Of a stretch of DNA of 64,000 bases, positions 41,401-52,725 are shown one piece after another. Position 1 is the first letter of the stretch, and the number at the start of each line of letters is the position of its first letter. The notes beneath the pieces were generated by a model. That model ran no database searches and had not been told where the DNA came from. It was given only the letters and a program-made list of their open reading frames with translations. Both the position numbers and the translations under genes were made by a program. Origin of the DNA: Aporrectodea caliginosa (lineage: Eukaryota > Annelida > Clitellata > Crassiclitellata > Lumbricidae); assembly GCA_020284085.1 (NCBI GenBank), contig JACEVL010000147.1, forward strand, positions 1,072,501-1,136,500, in the 5' to 3' direction.

Positions 41401-43822
41401 TGTGAAGTGGCATCTAATATGGCTCGATATGATGGACTTCAGTATGGTAATTATTATATCTTTATTTCTTCACAGTGTTTAAAACAGTACTGTCATGCAG
41501 CTAATCAACTTTATTTTATTTAAGTGACGGGAGTGAAGTTAGGAATATGACTAGTATATTGTGAAACTGTAAAGGAATTGTAAAGAAAGTTCACTGTGTT
41601 GCATGTGATAAATAAGTAAGCAAAATAATTAATAAGTAGCTGTTATTTGTATCTGATGACCACATATATATTACATCATGTACAACTATTAGGGAAGTTA
41701 TAAAGATGCATTGTGATGTAAAGTGCAAATGTAATGTAATGTAATGCAGTTGAACATTTATATAGCACCCATTCAAGATATCTACTCAGAGGCGCTTTCT
41801 GTGCTCGCCTATATGATGTTATATTATCAACGTGCTTGCATATCTAAATACAATTTATTTAACATTGATTCACAGGACTTCTTTTGAACATTATAGAGTT
41901 ATCAATGAGTAGCAGAAGGAATGTCCTGTCTTGCAATAATATTAGAATACTTTAACTTGACTGTTGCCACCCCCTCACCACGATACCATACCTTGCATTA
42001 CCCTTTGTGTGTGGAACAGGTCACAGAGCCAAAGATGACAGCTCCACAGAATCACTTTATGCTGCCACTCGTCATGAAGCCTTCAATGATGTCGTTCGAG
42101 GAAGGATTCTGGCCGGAAACTATTTTCTTTTGAAACAGTGAGTGAATTTTTTATAATGTAGTTTGCAAATATTCATATTAGTTTCACTTGCTAATGGGAT
42201 TTTGTAAATAAATCTTCAGTTTCAGTTTTTATGTTCTCAGATGTTTTGTTGCTGTTTAATATGTTGCAGAAATTACGACAAGTATTATCTTCAAGCTCAA
42301 CGAGTTAGGCGGCTCATTAGTCAGGATTTCTGGACTGTATTTAAAAGTGGTTATGATGTTTTGCTAACCCCAACTGTTCTTGGTGATGCTCCAACTTACA
42401 ACTGGTTCTCAAAAGCTGACAATCGAACAAGAACGCAAGAACAAGATGTCTTCACGCAGCCGGCAAATATGGCAGGTTAGAACACTTGTGGCCAGCTGTA
42501 GGAGTTGGTCATTCAAACTACACATTCATTCATGCCTTGCACTGGTAGTCTAATCTATTTGAAAATGTCTATATTACTTTTGAGTATATCATTATTATTA
42601 TTATTATTATTAAGGAGAATTTATATAGTGCCCCTTCAAGGTAATCTACTCAGAAGCGCTCCCAGTCCAACCACGGCTAAACAATACAGTCTTGAGGTTT
42701 ACAAAGAAGGTAGTGGTGTGACCCCTAGGCACTAGGCGGAGTGCAACAGGGAGCCCATTCCAGGTCGTAGGGCCAGCGACAGAAAAAGAGCGCCGCTGCT
42801 TTATGGAAGTCCGCAAGCGAGGGACTAAGAGTTCGGCTTGATTAGCTGATCGGAGAGCAGATCGCCGCTGGACACCAGGGGTGGAGCAGCAGAGTTCCCG
42901 CAGGTATAGGGGAGCGATACCCTCCATGCAGCGCCAGACCAGCGCAGAAACTCTATAGGCGATCCGCTGCGGAAATGGAAGCCAGTGTAGTACATTCCGC
43001 ATATACTCTGAGATGTGGCCAAATTTTGGGATTCGCCCAATAAGACGTGCCGCCGTGCTCAAAACCCGCTCTATGCACCCAATCCGGACTGCTGGGAGCC
43101 CATCATAGAGGGCACTACCATTCTTCAATGGTCGAGGCGAGAGACCACAAAGGCATGGACAAGGGTGGAAGCAGCAGTAGGAGTAAGAGAGCGAGATATT
43201 ACCCTCAGCTGACGCAGTTGGTAATAGCTATCGCGACAGAGTAGATTGATGTGTCACGTGAACGTGAGCTCCTGGTCCAAGGTAACACCAAGGTCACGGA
43301 CAGATGAGGAGAAAGTTGCAATACTGTTAAGTGAGGTGCTATAAATAGCAGCTGTGAACTTAAATTCATAAAACTTGTAGTACTGTTCAACTTGTAAATG
43401 CAGTAGTTCTAGCTCCGATGAAGGTGTTATATCTATAGGACTTCAGACCCATGTTAAAATAACTACAATCTTGAGGTACTGTAAAATGTAGCCCATTAGT
43501 GTCTACATGTTGTTGGTATGTAAACTGTGCTACGATAATGTGGTATCTTGGAAATGCCTGCTGCCAGTGCTTCCATTAGCTGTTGACTGCTACAGGTATT
43601 GATCGCCCTTGTTCTATATGGTTTTGATTGAGTTTGATTGTTTTTGCAGGTGTACCAGCAGTTACAGTGCCAGTGGCACTGTCGTCTAATGGGCTTCCGT
43701 TGGGTCTGCAACTGCTTGGTCAGCCATTCAGGGAACAGCAACTGCTAACGGCTGCTAAAGCCATTGAGCAATTAGTTAATTTTCAGCTGCTTGATTTGGA
43801 TGAACTGCTTAAGGATGAGTAG
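35401..43822 (+). CDS. QRSL1: Mitochondrial glutamyl-tRNA(Gln) amidotransferase subunit A
   Basis: Ten exons give 1611 nt (536 residues plus TAG), against 528 for the human protein. GatA is the amidase of the mitochondrial GatCAB complex: it releases ammonia from glutamine to convert Glu-tRNA(Gln) to Gln-tRNA(Gln) in the matrix. The amidase-signature triad is complete: K75 (GIPVAFKDN), S196 (GGSSGGSA) and S220 ([11 protein letters not shown]), with the known 24-residue spacing between the serines. The start exon is the uncertain part; exons 2-10 are secure. A stretch of about 25 residues before GGSSGGSA is longer than in human. Introns contain a MITE (intron 1) and a LINE relic (intron 9). 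Likely poly(A) signals are AATAAA at 44271-44276 and 44330-44335. Confidence 0.94.
35750..36251. mobile_element. 502-bp MITE, intact relative of the outer element at 2123-7088
   Basis: The ends are perfect 32-bp inverted repeats beginning GGTAAAGTCGTAGTTTACGT, flanked by the 8-bp duplication CCGTTATA (35742-35749 and 36252-36259). The interior is about ten degenerate units of roughly 35 bp with the core CATCAATCCAACTTCTATTT. It lies in the proposed intron 1 of QRSL1. No ORF. Confidence 0.9.
36290..36445 (+). mobile_element. Possible LINE reverse-transcriptase relic
   Basis: One frame reads [20 protein letters not shown], like the DYCNSLL...LQRVQN segment of CR1/L2 reverse transcriptase. The flanking frames are broken. 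Short and weak. Confidence 0.35.
36483..36588 (+). repeat. 106-bp direct repeat, copy 1
   Basis: Identical by eye to 37048-37153, 565 bp further on. It starts TGATTCCACATCTGAATCTG and ends ATTACTGCGACAGTAA. Confidence 0.85.
36840..36950. repeat. GAGACC-type hexamer repeat
   Basis: Runs of GAGACCGAGACCGAGACAGT. ORFs through it (RDRDRDSG repeats) are artefacts. A related block is at 37670-37825, just before QRSL1 exon 2. Confidence 0.85.
37048..37153 (+). repeat. 106-bp direct repeat, copy 2
   Basis: Second copy of the segment at 36483-36588. An extra TTCCACATCTGA half-unit precedes it. Confidence 0.85.
37670..37825. repeat. GAGACC-type hexamer repeat, second block
   Basis: TCGAGACCGAGACCGAGACA and inverted TGTCTCGAGACGTCTCGAGA stretches, able to fold on themselves. 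It ends about 30 bases before the QRSL1 exon 2 acceptor. Confidence 0.8.
37856..38611 (+). CDS. QRSL1: QRSL1 exons 2-3
   Basis: Exons are 37856-38015 and 38419-38611. They encode [30 protein letters not shown], then [20 protein letters not shown] and [11 protein letters not shown]. Lys75 in VAFKDN is the catalytic lysine. The exon 3 donor (ATGGG|GTATTT) keeps the next codon Gly. Confidence 0.93.
39305..40305 (+). CDS. QRSL1: QRSL1 exons 4-5 (catalytic serines)
   Basis: Exons are 39305-39559 and 40130-40305. They encode [35 protein letters not shown], and [20 protein letters not shown] followed by [20 protein letters not shown]. The two catalytic serines come from different exons. Confidence 0.94.
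40736..42137 (+). CDS. QRSL1: QRSL1 exons 6-8
   Basis: Exons are 40736-40848, 41254-41446 and 42020-42137. They encode [49 protein letters not shown], and [20 protein letters not shown]. All joints are in phase and match the order in GatA proteins. Confidence 0.93.
40955..41015 (+). repeat. Interspersed repeat, family C
   Basis: GATTAGCATTGCCCTCC and GGCTTGGGACTGGCACTG as in the 1470-1590 copy, in QRSL1 intron 6. Confidence 0.6.
41720..41805 (+). repeat. (AATGT)n plus LINE tail, family A
   Basis: Four AATGT-like units are followed by ATTTATATAGCACCCATTCA and CTACTCAGAGGCGC, the shared LINE/SINE 3' tail in reverse orientation. It lies in QRSL1 intron 7. Confidence 0.65.
42270..43822 (+). CDS. 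QRSL1: QRSL1 exons 9-10
   Basis: Exons are 42270-42475 and 43650-43822. They encode [46 protein letters not shown], then [20 protein letters not shown] and a C-terminus ending [10 protein letters not shown] before TAG 43820-43822. The intron between them holds a 0.7-kb LINE relic. Confidence 0.93.
42594..43335 (-). mobile_element. 5'-truncated LINE with reverse-transcriptase C-terminus
   Basis: On the minus strand a broken frame gives [27 protein letters not shown] and [13 protein letters not shown] 483-nt open stretch (43128-42646) then gives [58 protein letters not shown] and [10 protein letters not shown]. This is the standard end of an L2/CR1-like LINE. The 3' end runs into family A tail and (TAA)n at 42594-42613. 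Several stops upstream show it is inactive. Confidence 0.85.
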
Positions 43823-44270
43823 GATTTTTGGAGGTATATCAGCAGCTGGTTGCATTTTGGTCTTGTGGCTTTCTGATCATGCCAATGAAAGTCTTTCTGA
43901 GGTCTAGAATGGTTCTGCTGGTAATTGATTACAGCATATGGCAAGATCATGATGAACAAGAATAAGGAATGTATGGATGTCTATTTTGTGCATGCATGCC
44001 GGTGATTGAATTGGTGTGTGGTGTGATTACTAGAGTGCTGTCAACTAAACACTGATTTGTTGTAAATAGTTGCAAAGACTGCAGTGATGATGGGTGTTTT
44101 GGTCACGTGCTGACAAAGAATATTAGAGAACTTTAATTGATCTGTTGAAATACAATGGGTCTTTGAAAACAATGTCGGATTTTAATCAAACAGCTTTTCG
44201 TTAATGTTTGTATCCTCTATTTTGTGCATCTAGAGACCATTAATTTTTTGATCTACAGTGTCATTGAAAG

Positions 44271-44335
44271 AATAAACCACATCCATACTAACTGTGAAAC
44301 AATGCAGTGTAGCTGATTGTGGTACACTAAATAAA
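44271..44335 (+). terminator. QRSL1 candidate poly(A) signals
   Basis: AATAAA at 44271-44276 and 44330-44335, about 450-510 bases after the QRSL1 stop codon. Confidence 0.45.
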
Positions 44336-44339
44336 GAAA

Positions 44340-45080
44340 TAGACAGACAGACAGATGTGGAGAGACAGACACACAGACATGTTTACAGAGGCCAGCTGGC
44401 TCGAGCGCAAGTGACTAAGATGGAGGAGTATGGGAAACAAGGAAGTTACAGGCCCACAAACTTACTATACAAGGTCATAGGTCATGTTTCAAGCGGCAGC
44501 CGAGCCTTGGAGCGAATACAAAGCGGTGGCTGTAAGCCTGTACAACCCTGGATGATGGATTAGGCTCTCATGAGGGTGATGCTTGTTAACTTTGTTATAC
44601 GCAGTGGGCTATGTTGCAGAGTGCAGACACATCAGTTTCTTTGAGAATTGTTAGAAAATTATTGTATTTTGGAAAAACTTCATGTAGGGTGCACGTGGGT
44701 GGGTGTAGAGACCAATCATGGCATTTCGCTCTATTTGACTTCTGCACCCATTTTGGTCTATGCCAGCACCTCTGGCGAATTGACAGCGACAGTAACGCAC
44801 CATGTATTGAACAAAAATGATATGTTGTGCACTAAAAATATATAGTGTATAAGCTTTAACATTTAATCACAATATAAATATGTGTATTATGCATGCAAAA
44901 TGCCAATGGTCAGAAATATCCTCAGATTTATGCTTATTTTGCCAAAAATCCCCAGAACCCTAGACTGAGGCAAAAAAAAACCCAGATCTAGTGAGAAAAC
45001 CCCAGCTGTGGCAACACTGGTGAGCGAGCGACAGTGCGGAGCTGGCGCAATTAATAGAAGCAGTCACGGCTAAGGAGGCT
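44340..45080. other. Intergenic, no gene seen
   Basis: After an ACAG-rich simple repeat (44340-44375) there is no recognisable coding or splice pattern. Short ORFs on the plus strand have no family features. Confidence 0.4.
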
Positions 45081-45690
45081 GATATGGAGAGCACGGGCGA
45101 GCTTTCGGCCCATGGTGATGCCTAGGTCAGGCACAACAGAGGAGAAGGTGAAAAGAGGGTAGCCATGTATAGACCTCCTACCCCTACCGAACCAGGCCGA
45201 TACAATAATGTTAAATGCTGCTTCCGGTCGATGACAGATTTAGACCCATATTTTCCAAATTCATTAGATTCGCCAGCTATTCACCATCCAACCGCCTGGG
45301 TCTTCTCGCTCGTCATCATATCTTTCTCTATCCCGGCCTTCAATCTCATCCTCTCTGAAATTCTGCAACCGCTCCTTATAGGCTATAGTCTACGCTGCAC
45401 CAGCTCTTTGGAACGGACTCCCAAAAGACCTCCGCCAGTTTGCTCATCCTCCTATCTCGCCTCTTAACTCAAATTCTCCGCTTACACTCTCCTCTTCTGC
45501 TTTCCACTCACGACTGAAAACCGAACTCTTCAAGATATCCTATCCTGATTCTACACCTGCGCCACTGGCCCACTACACGATCATCACCGATTACCACCGT
45601 AGCACCATGCTGTCTCCTCGGCGGCCTGACCTCCCGGATTTCGACCTGGCACCGAAACGAATTAACAGAGGAGTTTGATTTGATATAGCG
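45080..45690 (+). mobile_element. LINE C-terminal fragment
   Basis: From 45382 the plus strand reads AIVYAAPALWNGLPKDLRQF and then AFHSRLKTELFKISYPDS up to TGA near 45675. This is the typical C-terminal end of a LINE reverse transcriptase, of a different subfamily from the 42594-43335 copy. Upstream sequence belongs to the same dead element but is not in a continuous frame. Confidence 0.7.
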
Positions 45691-46056
45691 CCGGTGATTT
45701 AGCTGGTCTCCCTGACGTGGCTTTTGTAGGCGCTGAGAAATTTTCGAAGATTTACATTACATTAACAAGTTTAGCTATAGGCCTGCACGAAAGCTAGGCC
45801 TACTTGTGGTCCCACGAAAATGCATCTGCACAAGTCTAGTAGAAATGCTTTTTATATATCTACATTACAATTAAGATGATTTATCCTGTTATTTTCAACC
45901 TTCTTTATTCAATTCGACTGAAGTTACAAGTTATGCTATTTCGAGGTCTGCATTACACGAAGACGTGCTTATAAGGTGTTTGCGAATCTAATGTGCACAC
46001 GCACACCTACACGCACACATACACATGCACATATAAATAGGCTATATATGTGTATA

Positions 46057-46101
<45 letters not shown>
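46057..46101. repeat. (TA)n microsatellite
   Basis: About 45 bases of TA, preceded by a CA-rich stretch at 46000-46030. Confidence 0.9.
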
Positions 46102-46109
<8 letters not shown>

Positions 46110-46275
46110 TATATCGGACATTATCACCCGTGTTTGTGCGAATCTTTCGTATGTTCACTGGCCTAACGTGTCAACGTACCTTAATGACGCTAATAGGGAT
46201 TTTATAGACTCTAATCGCAAGGTTTCCTTTTCCCAATGCAGTCAACCTTTTAGATCTGACCATATTGCAGTATAC
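46110..46275 (+). mobile_element. Possible LINE endonuclease fragment
   Basis: One frame reads VHWPNVSTYLNDANRDFIDS and CSQPFRSDHIAVYN. An SDH near the end recalls the last motif of AP-type endonucleases of LINEs. No other motif supports it, so the call is weak. The rest, to 47200, shows nothing recognisable. Confidence 0.3.
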
Positions 46276-47319
46276 AATATAACTTCGACACAGCGAGACT
46301 TAGGCGAAAGAGTAATAGGCCTAATACGGATTGTCTACACATAGGTCAACGTATAGGCCTCCAGTAGTATCTACTGTTCCATAGAACTAGGCTATATAGG
46401 GGCCTACAGACTTTAGGCCACATTCTTTATATAAAGCCTACGCCATTAATTGGTCAGCTGCTTCCAGAAATGATAACGTATTAAACCTATGCATACGATA
46501 ACATGACACGTTTTGGATATGAGATAAAAGCTTTCATAATATGTACAGATGTTACTGCAGCCACAGTCGACATTATGGAGGCGGGGAAGATAACGGCGAA
46601 TGAGCCTAATAGGTGGATGAATAGGGTAACTTGGGAGAAAGTCCGAGAGCTGAGAGTGTGATGAACGTAATTGTGCACAATTTGGACCTGGGTAGTAAAG
46701 CTGTCCAGTTGGTATTGCATCCTACGATGACTATGCCTATGCGTAAGCCACGCCTCAACAGATATAAATTATATTCACGATCTCCTCTAATGGCTGCTGC
46801 ATGCCAAGTGTTATACAGGCAAAAGTTTCATAAGCTAAAATGAACTAGCATAGGCCCTAAATGGTAATTTCAGAGAACTGAAGATACTGGCGCAAGATGC
46901 CAGTCTTACCATTTTGGCTATATATGCCTAACCTGCATCGACCTATAGTTATTGTCTAAAGCGAGGCAGAGGGAAGGCAGCTTTTAATATAAACTGTGTC
47001 ATAGAACAATGATTGAATAAGCACCGGTTGGTGCTTCGTGCAGCGGCGTTCGGTCTGTCTAATGGTGTGGCAACTACCGCGTTATGGCAGTAGATCGTTA
47101 TCTACGATTATGACCCGTCAATGAAGACCAGGGAAAGACCTGGCGTCGACGGGAAGAAATAACGAGGGGCGGTCTCTAATTGGTCTCGGAAACAAATATG
47201 AAGCCGTATTGGTTGGGATTAGTTGCGGAAGATGCCTGCAGGGTTGCCGGACCTCATTCCACGATTCGTCGTCATTGGCAACTGACGGACTCGAGACGGA
47301 CTCTCGACTCTCAGTCGAA

Positions 47320-49516
47320 ATGATTTTCTGGCGGACTATTGTCTTGTGCTATTGTTGCTTCTCTACATGGTTCACTCAACTCGTCGTTTTAGCACATGGT
47401 AGGATTTGTAACGCAGTAACTATATGTAACTATAGGCCAAGTGTTAACGAATAAATAAATGCCTTTAGGCCTATAGTAGAAATTGGCCTTCGGCATAATA
47501 TTTTAACACACAAGATCTATTTCAACAGGGTAGACCTACTATCAAATAGCAGCTGTCTGTTGTTTTCTTCTTTTCTTCTTCTTTAAGTTCTCTGCCCTTC
47601 GGCAGGTTCCAACTTCCAATGACGCCACTCTTCTCTGTTGTTTTATTCGCGGTTATTTGAGATTTCTGCGGTTTGGATCATGTTTCACCCGTATGTAGTA
47701 GGCCTATACAGGTATTTAGTTTTACTTAGAAGTGAAATATGCCACTTCGCAATGACACAATTTCTTCATAAATATTTGTGCATCTGAATATTGTTATGGC
47801 GCCTTTTGATAGCCTCTCGAGGGCGTTCTCGATTATTTTAGATTAGGCTACGTTGAAACACATGGCAGGACATATCTTGCGATGTTCAAAGCCGTCTTCA
47901 GATTCTGGCTACATAAGAGCTGTAGGCCTATGTAGGCAAGACTAGTACTGTCTCGTAAATTTGCTTTTGTTAAGTTGATAAAGCTGGTACCGAAACCATG
48001 TGCCACTGATAACATAATATACAAGGCACTCAAACACTTTAATCTATAAACCAGTGTTTTACATTGCTGTGCCATCAGATGTGGACTTGCCGCAAATTTT
48101 GCCTATTGTTATTTTAGGAAATGAGTTCGGCACACACGCAAATTCCAGGCAACTGGAAAGGTGAGACCGTAATCGTAATCTAGAAATTTCTAAAGCGCTA
48201 CTTAAAAGCAGGTAGAAGTGGGTAACCAATCGATTAGATTCCAATCCATTAGGTAGGCTAATCGATTAGAACTAATTCTAATTCTCATCGATTAGCTATA
48301 AGATTTTACTAATTATAATTCTAATCGAGTTACAAATTTCAATAGCTAATTCTAATTCTAATCGATTAGTGATTTAACTAATTGTGCCCATCTCGGAGTG
48401 CAGGGCAACAGCTTATTTACGAGCGTTGCTTCGTGTCATAGGGGTTGTATAGACATATCACGTTCGGTTGCCCTGCAGGTCGATGAATTCCTTTTAGTTA
48501 CTGTGAGGCACAAGACCTTCATGATATAAATTTCTCATTTTTCTGTTAAGGCAGATTCGCTCGCAGAGAAAGCAGTAAAGTTCCATATAGATGTCTTCCA
48601 ATGTGAATTTATTGTTTGAGTCTGAGTGGAACCACAGGTGCACCAGCTGCAGTTCTGTTTTAACTGCGTCATATGAAAATCATTATTCGCTGTCGTGCCA
48701 TGCGATCCTCAATAATTGTCCAGTCTGTGAATTGATATTTTCGGGTTTGCGCTTCAGGTTCATGATATATAAAAATCTAATCCCTCTACCATCACTCTGC
48801 CGATTAGTTTTGAGTGAGACTGTTACAGTAGGCCGCTATTACTTGTCACAATAAGCAACTCTCTCGCTCAAAGGCAATGGCACTCTATTTTTTTTATCAT
48901 AGTCTATATCAATCAACCAATCAATCGTTTATTTGTAGCCAAACAACAATAAACAATAATATTACAAATCAGATTGCACTTTTAAGTATGGATTGTTGAA
49001 TTCCACAAGGGAAGGCCCTGAAGGGATCAAAGATCCCGCTAAGTAGGGACACCTCTATAATTTCAACAGTCAGAGAAGCTGTATGAGGTGCACTGAAAGA
49101 ACGTGCATGGTTTCTCTTTTGGCAAAATGTTTGCCTGCTGTTACGGAATTGACACAGCCTACTAAGTAAATAGGCTACAATTATTAGGCAAGACCATGTC
49201 ACGGCCTAGACTACAGGTACTGGTATCATGATGTACCTCGTTGCATTTGCCCAGTTAGCTATATAATGGTCAGAGCGTACGGTATGTCCCATTCGCCTCT
49301 ATGCGTATGATCCTGAATAACTTCCCGATGGTGTCTATTTCAGTGATTTCAATCTGGGCCTGACACGGTTCTTACACGGTGACCTAAAAATAGCGTTTCG
49401 CCCATTTGAATGAACATATATAAACGTGCACAATTATCCATAGGCAGATCTATGTAGGCCTAGGCCTTAAATTTCCAAAGCGTCTCGGTATTGAAATTTT
49501 GGCTCGACAGATAAAT

Positions 49517-49564
<48 letters not shown>

Positions 49565-51337
49565 AGGTTGCTAAGTGCGTCTGCTCTATTTTTCATCAGC
49601 CATAATAAGGGTATAACTGAACGATCGAGTAACTGACAATGATGGTGAATTCTCAGAACTGGTAATCCAGACAGAGGAATTTCGTCAGGACCCGTGGATT
49701 TAGATGCTTTAAATAGATTAGTGACATCAGTGACCCCCATCTTAGATGTGGGTATTCCAAAAGAACACATATGGGGGAAGCATGAATTAGGCCTACTCAA
49801 AAGTATTATTTTATTTAGGATTGCTTCAGTGTTGCCTCTATAGGTTGCTTCAGTGGTTTACTTTTTTTTACCAGATAGTAGACGTTTGAAAGGACACAGA
49901 CCAAGGATAGGTAAAAACTGAATGATTTTCTAATGAAAATAATGTATGCTGTTTAAAAGAGCACACTAAACATCCTATTCACTTTTTAAACTGTCAATTG
50001 TTCAAAATTGTTCAATTGCCATGGCGACAATTCAAACTAGAACAAATTGTGCTCAACACTCGCCAAATTTAATAAAAGAAAAATAGAGGATGATGACTTA
50101 TAATTATTTTGCACAGCATTAAGCTTATATATAATTCTACATGTATGTATGCATGTGTATAAGCTATGCATCTATGTATGTATGTTTGTATGTATGTATT
50201 TATGTATATAAATGTATGTATGTATGTATTTATTTCTTATATGAATAAATATAAGTATTTATGTACGCATGTGTGCACGTTTGTATGAATATATGCATTT
50301 ATTTATGTATGTATGTAGGCCTATGTATGTTTTTATCAAAGCACCTTATAAGAACCTATCATAGGTGATGAATACATGGTTTTCTAACTGATATAAAGTG
50401 GTGCTACTTAATATAAGCAGAGAATTTGTTTTGCTGTAAGTTCAACTGAACAGTCTTTTTCCTTATCTGAAAGTAAGTCTCCACGAAACCATAATAATCA
50501 ACCAATCAATCAATTTCGTTTATTCTCAACATCAAGCGGACAGGTCGCAACTTGTAACACGTAACAGGAGCTGGTAGCAAAAACTGTCTCAGCTCTGATA
50601 GTTAGTTATTAAATGGGTTGAGATAGCAAATAATATTATGGTCCCAGCTCTGACAGTTAGTTACTAAAGGAGAATTATGCTAGTGGGTAAGTAAGTTAAG
50701 GCAACGAACGAGTAAACCAATGAGGTATAGACTTTCCTAAGGCAGACCTGTTTTAATTCACAGCCTAACAGCGGAGAACGCGGCCGATGTCTGTTCGGCC
50801 TGTAAACTGGAATCGATGAAGACCGTTCACAGTTGTCTGATGCGATGTCTGTCGATGCTAATCGCTGCCCAGACCGAAGATCTTCCCAGTTCCTCTTCCT
50901 TCGATCGCTGTATTCCGAAGTGTCTCAAGCTCATCGGCCGATGCGTCTACAGAAACTGCGGCGTCCAGGCCATCAAGAGGTACGCAGACAGTCTCCGCTC
51001 AGACGAAGGAAGCCTCGAAGGCAGCCAACGTGACGGTCTACATAGACTATTGAAACAAAACGCCGATAACTCGAAGACGCGGAGACGACGCAGTTCCTAT
51101 CTCTACCGTGACCTCATCATTGACGACGGCGCTCGTGATTGGGTGGCAACTGGAGAGGATCGCGGACAGGAGAAGTGGCGCCTGGAAGACAGTCCCTCCG
51201 AAGACGTCTTATCGGACACACTGGACAAGAGAGGATACAATGACATATCGGATCTATGCATGGAATTCAACTGCGGTGAAAAGGCACCGGGGTCAATTGA
51301 ATATCTCAAGTGCGTACAAGACAATAGATGTGCTTGA
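47320..51337 (+). CDS. Secreted cysteine-rich prohormone-like protein, family unknown
   Basis: Two exons: 47320-47398 and 50772-51337 (214 residues plus TGA). Exon 1 encodes a signal peptide (MIFWRTIVLCYCCFSTWFTQ, then LVVLAH) and ends in phase 1 at CATG|GTAGGA. Exon 2 follows the acceptor CCTAACAG and continues AENAADVCSACKLESM. The mature part has C-x2-C, C-x3-C and further pairs, a KR site (AIKR|YADS), a tetrabasic RRRR, another KR (LDKR|GYND) and a four-Cys tail (DLCMEFNC ... LKCVQDNRC). Signal peptide, dibasic sites and paired cysteines are the marks of neuropeptide or peptide-hormone precursors, in which short peptides are cut out in the secretory path. I cannot name the family. The exon join rests on phase, splice words and the fit of signal peptide to Cys-rich body. 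An in-frame ATG at 47209 exists, but 47320 gives the clean signal peptide. Confidence 0.55.
48165..48450 (-). mobile_element. LINE tail family B split by an AT-rich insert
   Basis: The outer parts (CGTAATCGTAATC ... TAAAGCGCTACT, and GCAGGGCAACAGCTTATTTA) belong to the same tail as 34800-35080. Between them (about 48205-48395) stands an insert of degenerate TAATCGATTAG units. All lie in the intron of the prohormone-like gene. Confidence 0.55.
49521..49563. repeat. (TA)n microsatellite
   Basis: About 43 bases of TA with one CA interruption. Confidence 0.9.
49615..49760 (-). mobile_element. LINE reverse-transcriptase N-terminal relic
   Basis: The minus strand reads GVTDVTNLFKASKSTGPDEI, the start of LINE reverse transcriptase (K.SGPDGIP motif), then loses frame. 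Confidence 0.5.
50140..50330. repeat. (ATGT)n simple repeat
   Basis: An imperfect tetranucleotide array of TATG/TGTA units over about 190 bases, 450 bases before exon 2 of the prohormone-like gene. Confidence 0.85.
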
Positions 51338-51764
51338 TCATGCTTATCTTCGCCGCGATTGAACACAAACTATCAATTCTGACCGATTTGAGATTCTTCG
51401 TTTCAGCTTTTGATAGAACTATCAGAGACAATAGAGGTCATTTCCTTTGTACTTATCTCGTATTGTTGTGCCGAATATGGTCGAACAACTAGGCCTACAT
51501 GTAGCGTTTTGTCGCGTAGAGCGTGCAAGCTAGGAATTCTACCATACAGAAAGTACATTCTAAGAAATTTGTATACGATAAGCTCTTTGAGCCTCCCTCA
51601 CATAATATAATTGTATACGGCACACTAGAAAACTGCGCACCACCCAGGGTCTTTTAAAAATTTGACATGACTGATCTACATACCCCGACTCATCTCATCC
51701 TCCCCTTCCAATTCTCGACCTAAACGACACCCACCCTAACGTCTACTCTGGCCCTCTGATTCGG

Positions 51765-51880
51765 ACTACCCTTTTGGACAACCATTCTGACTCGACGTTG
51801 CGCTCGTGAACAAGCTGGTGCCCTACGCTTGGCCTTCGAGTGGCGCTTTAGTTTGGGGTTTATGATTACGATTACCATTA
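51765..51880 (+). repeat. LINE-type 3' tail, family B
   Basis: It contains GCGCTCGTGAACAAGCTGGT and GAGTGGCGCTTTAG and ends GATTACGATTACCATTACG. It is the uninterrupted version of the copy at 1140-1345. The following 51880-52560 shows no gene; a candidate AATAAA is at 52063-52068. Confidence 0.65.
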
Positions 51881-52559
51881 CGAAAAAGCTCTTCTATGGC
51901 CGAACTGATCAAGTTTAAAGTCGAAAGTCAAATCAAACTTCCTTAGAAATTTTGCAATCAAAAACAAAGCCGTCAAGAATAGGCATAGACCCTAACTATG
52001 AAATAGTTTATGCTGCCTCCATATCTTTCATTTAATTGTGCAACTAATTATTTTGTAATTGTAATAAAATTAATTTATATTGTATCGTTTAGCAGCGATA
52101 TATTTCTATTGTGCTTCACAATGTCACTTACCAGAGCAAGAACTAAGGGTTAATGGCAAAATATTTAAGATAATCGGCCTAGGGCTGGGACTCAAGGACA
52201 GTGGTTTCAACCTTTCGTAGTGACAGAATCTTACACAAAGCACTCATTTGCTCACTGAACCTAGCGCGTTTCAGCCGTCCATTGGTTCAAGAAATAAATG
52301 TAATTATAACTTGTAATATTGGGATAGAATTTAGATTTTAAAATTGTAAACTTTGAATATCAGTTAGGCCTATTTGCCCCTCTGGTGCAGGCTTTTGTAT
52401 TACATCATAAATACATAGGCCTACTTTAGTTCAGCACTCAAAAGTAGTAGGCTGTGAGCAGAATATAAGTAGACGCATACAGCCATAGATATACACTTAT
52501 ACAGTGTAGTATAACGACATGTAAAAAGCGACAATACATTCACATAATAATGTAATGTA

Positions 52560-52610
52560 ACTGAGTATTTATATAGCGCCCTTCAAGATAAATTTTACTC
52601 AGAGTTAGCA
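52560..52610 (+). repeat. LINE/SINE tail fragment, family A
   Basis: ATTTATATAGCGCCCTTCAA and TTTACTCAGAG, preceded by AATGTAATGTAA. Confidence 0.6.
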
Positions 52611-52725
52611 TATGATATTAACTCATTACGAACGAATATAATTATTGCCTCAGTTAGCAAAACAGTGCACCAGTTAGCAAAACAATGCACAGTAAGCTGA
52701 AAGAGTCCCTGTGTGTGTCTCTAGT

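Noticed and set aside
47101..47160. Short imperfect hairpin (CCAGGGAAAGACCTGG within CCCGTC...GACGGG) as a microRNA precursor
   Set aside because: Too short for a metazoan pre-miRNA, and it lies in the likely 5' region of the prohormone-like gene.
48591..48854. ORF of 87 codons with CxxC pairs, possible zinc finger or extra exon
   Set aside because: No fitting splice sites in phase, no known finger spacing, and flanks made of LINE tails.
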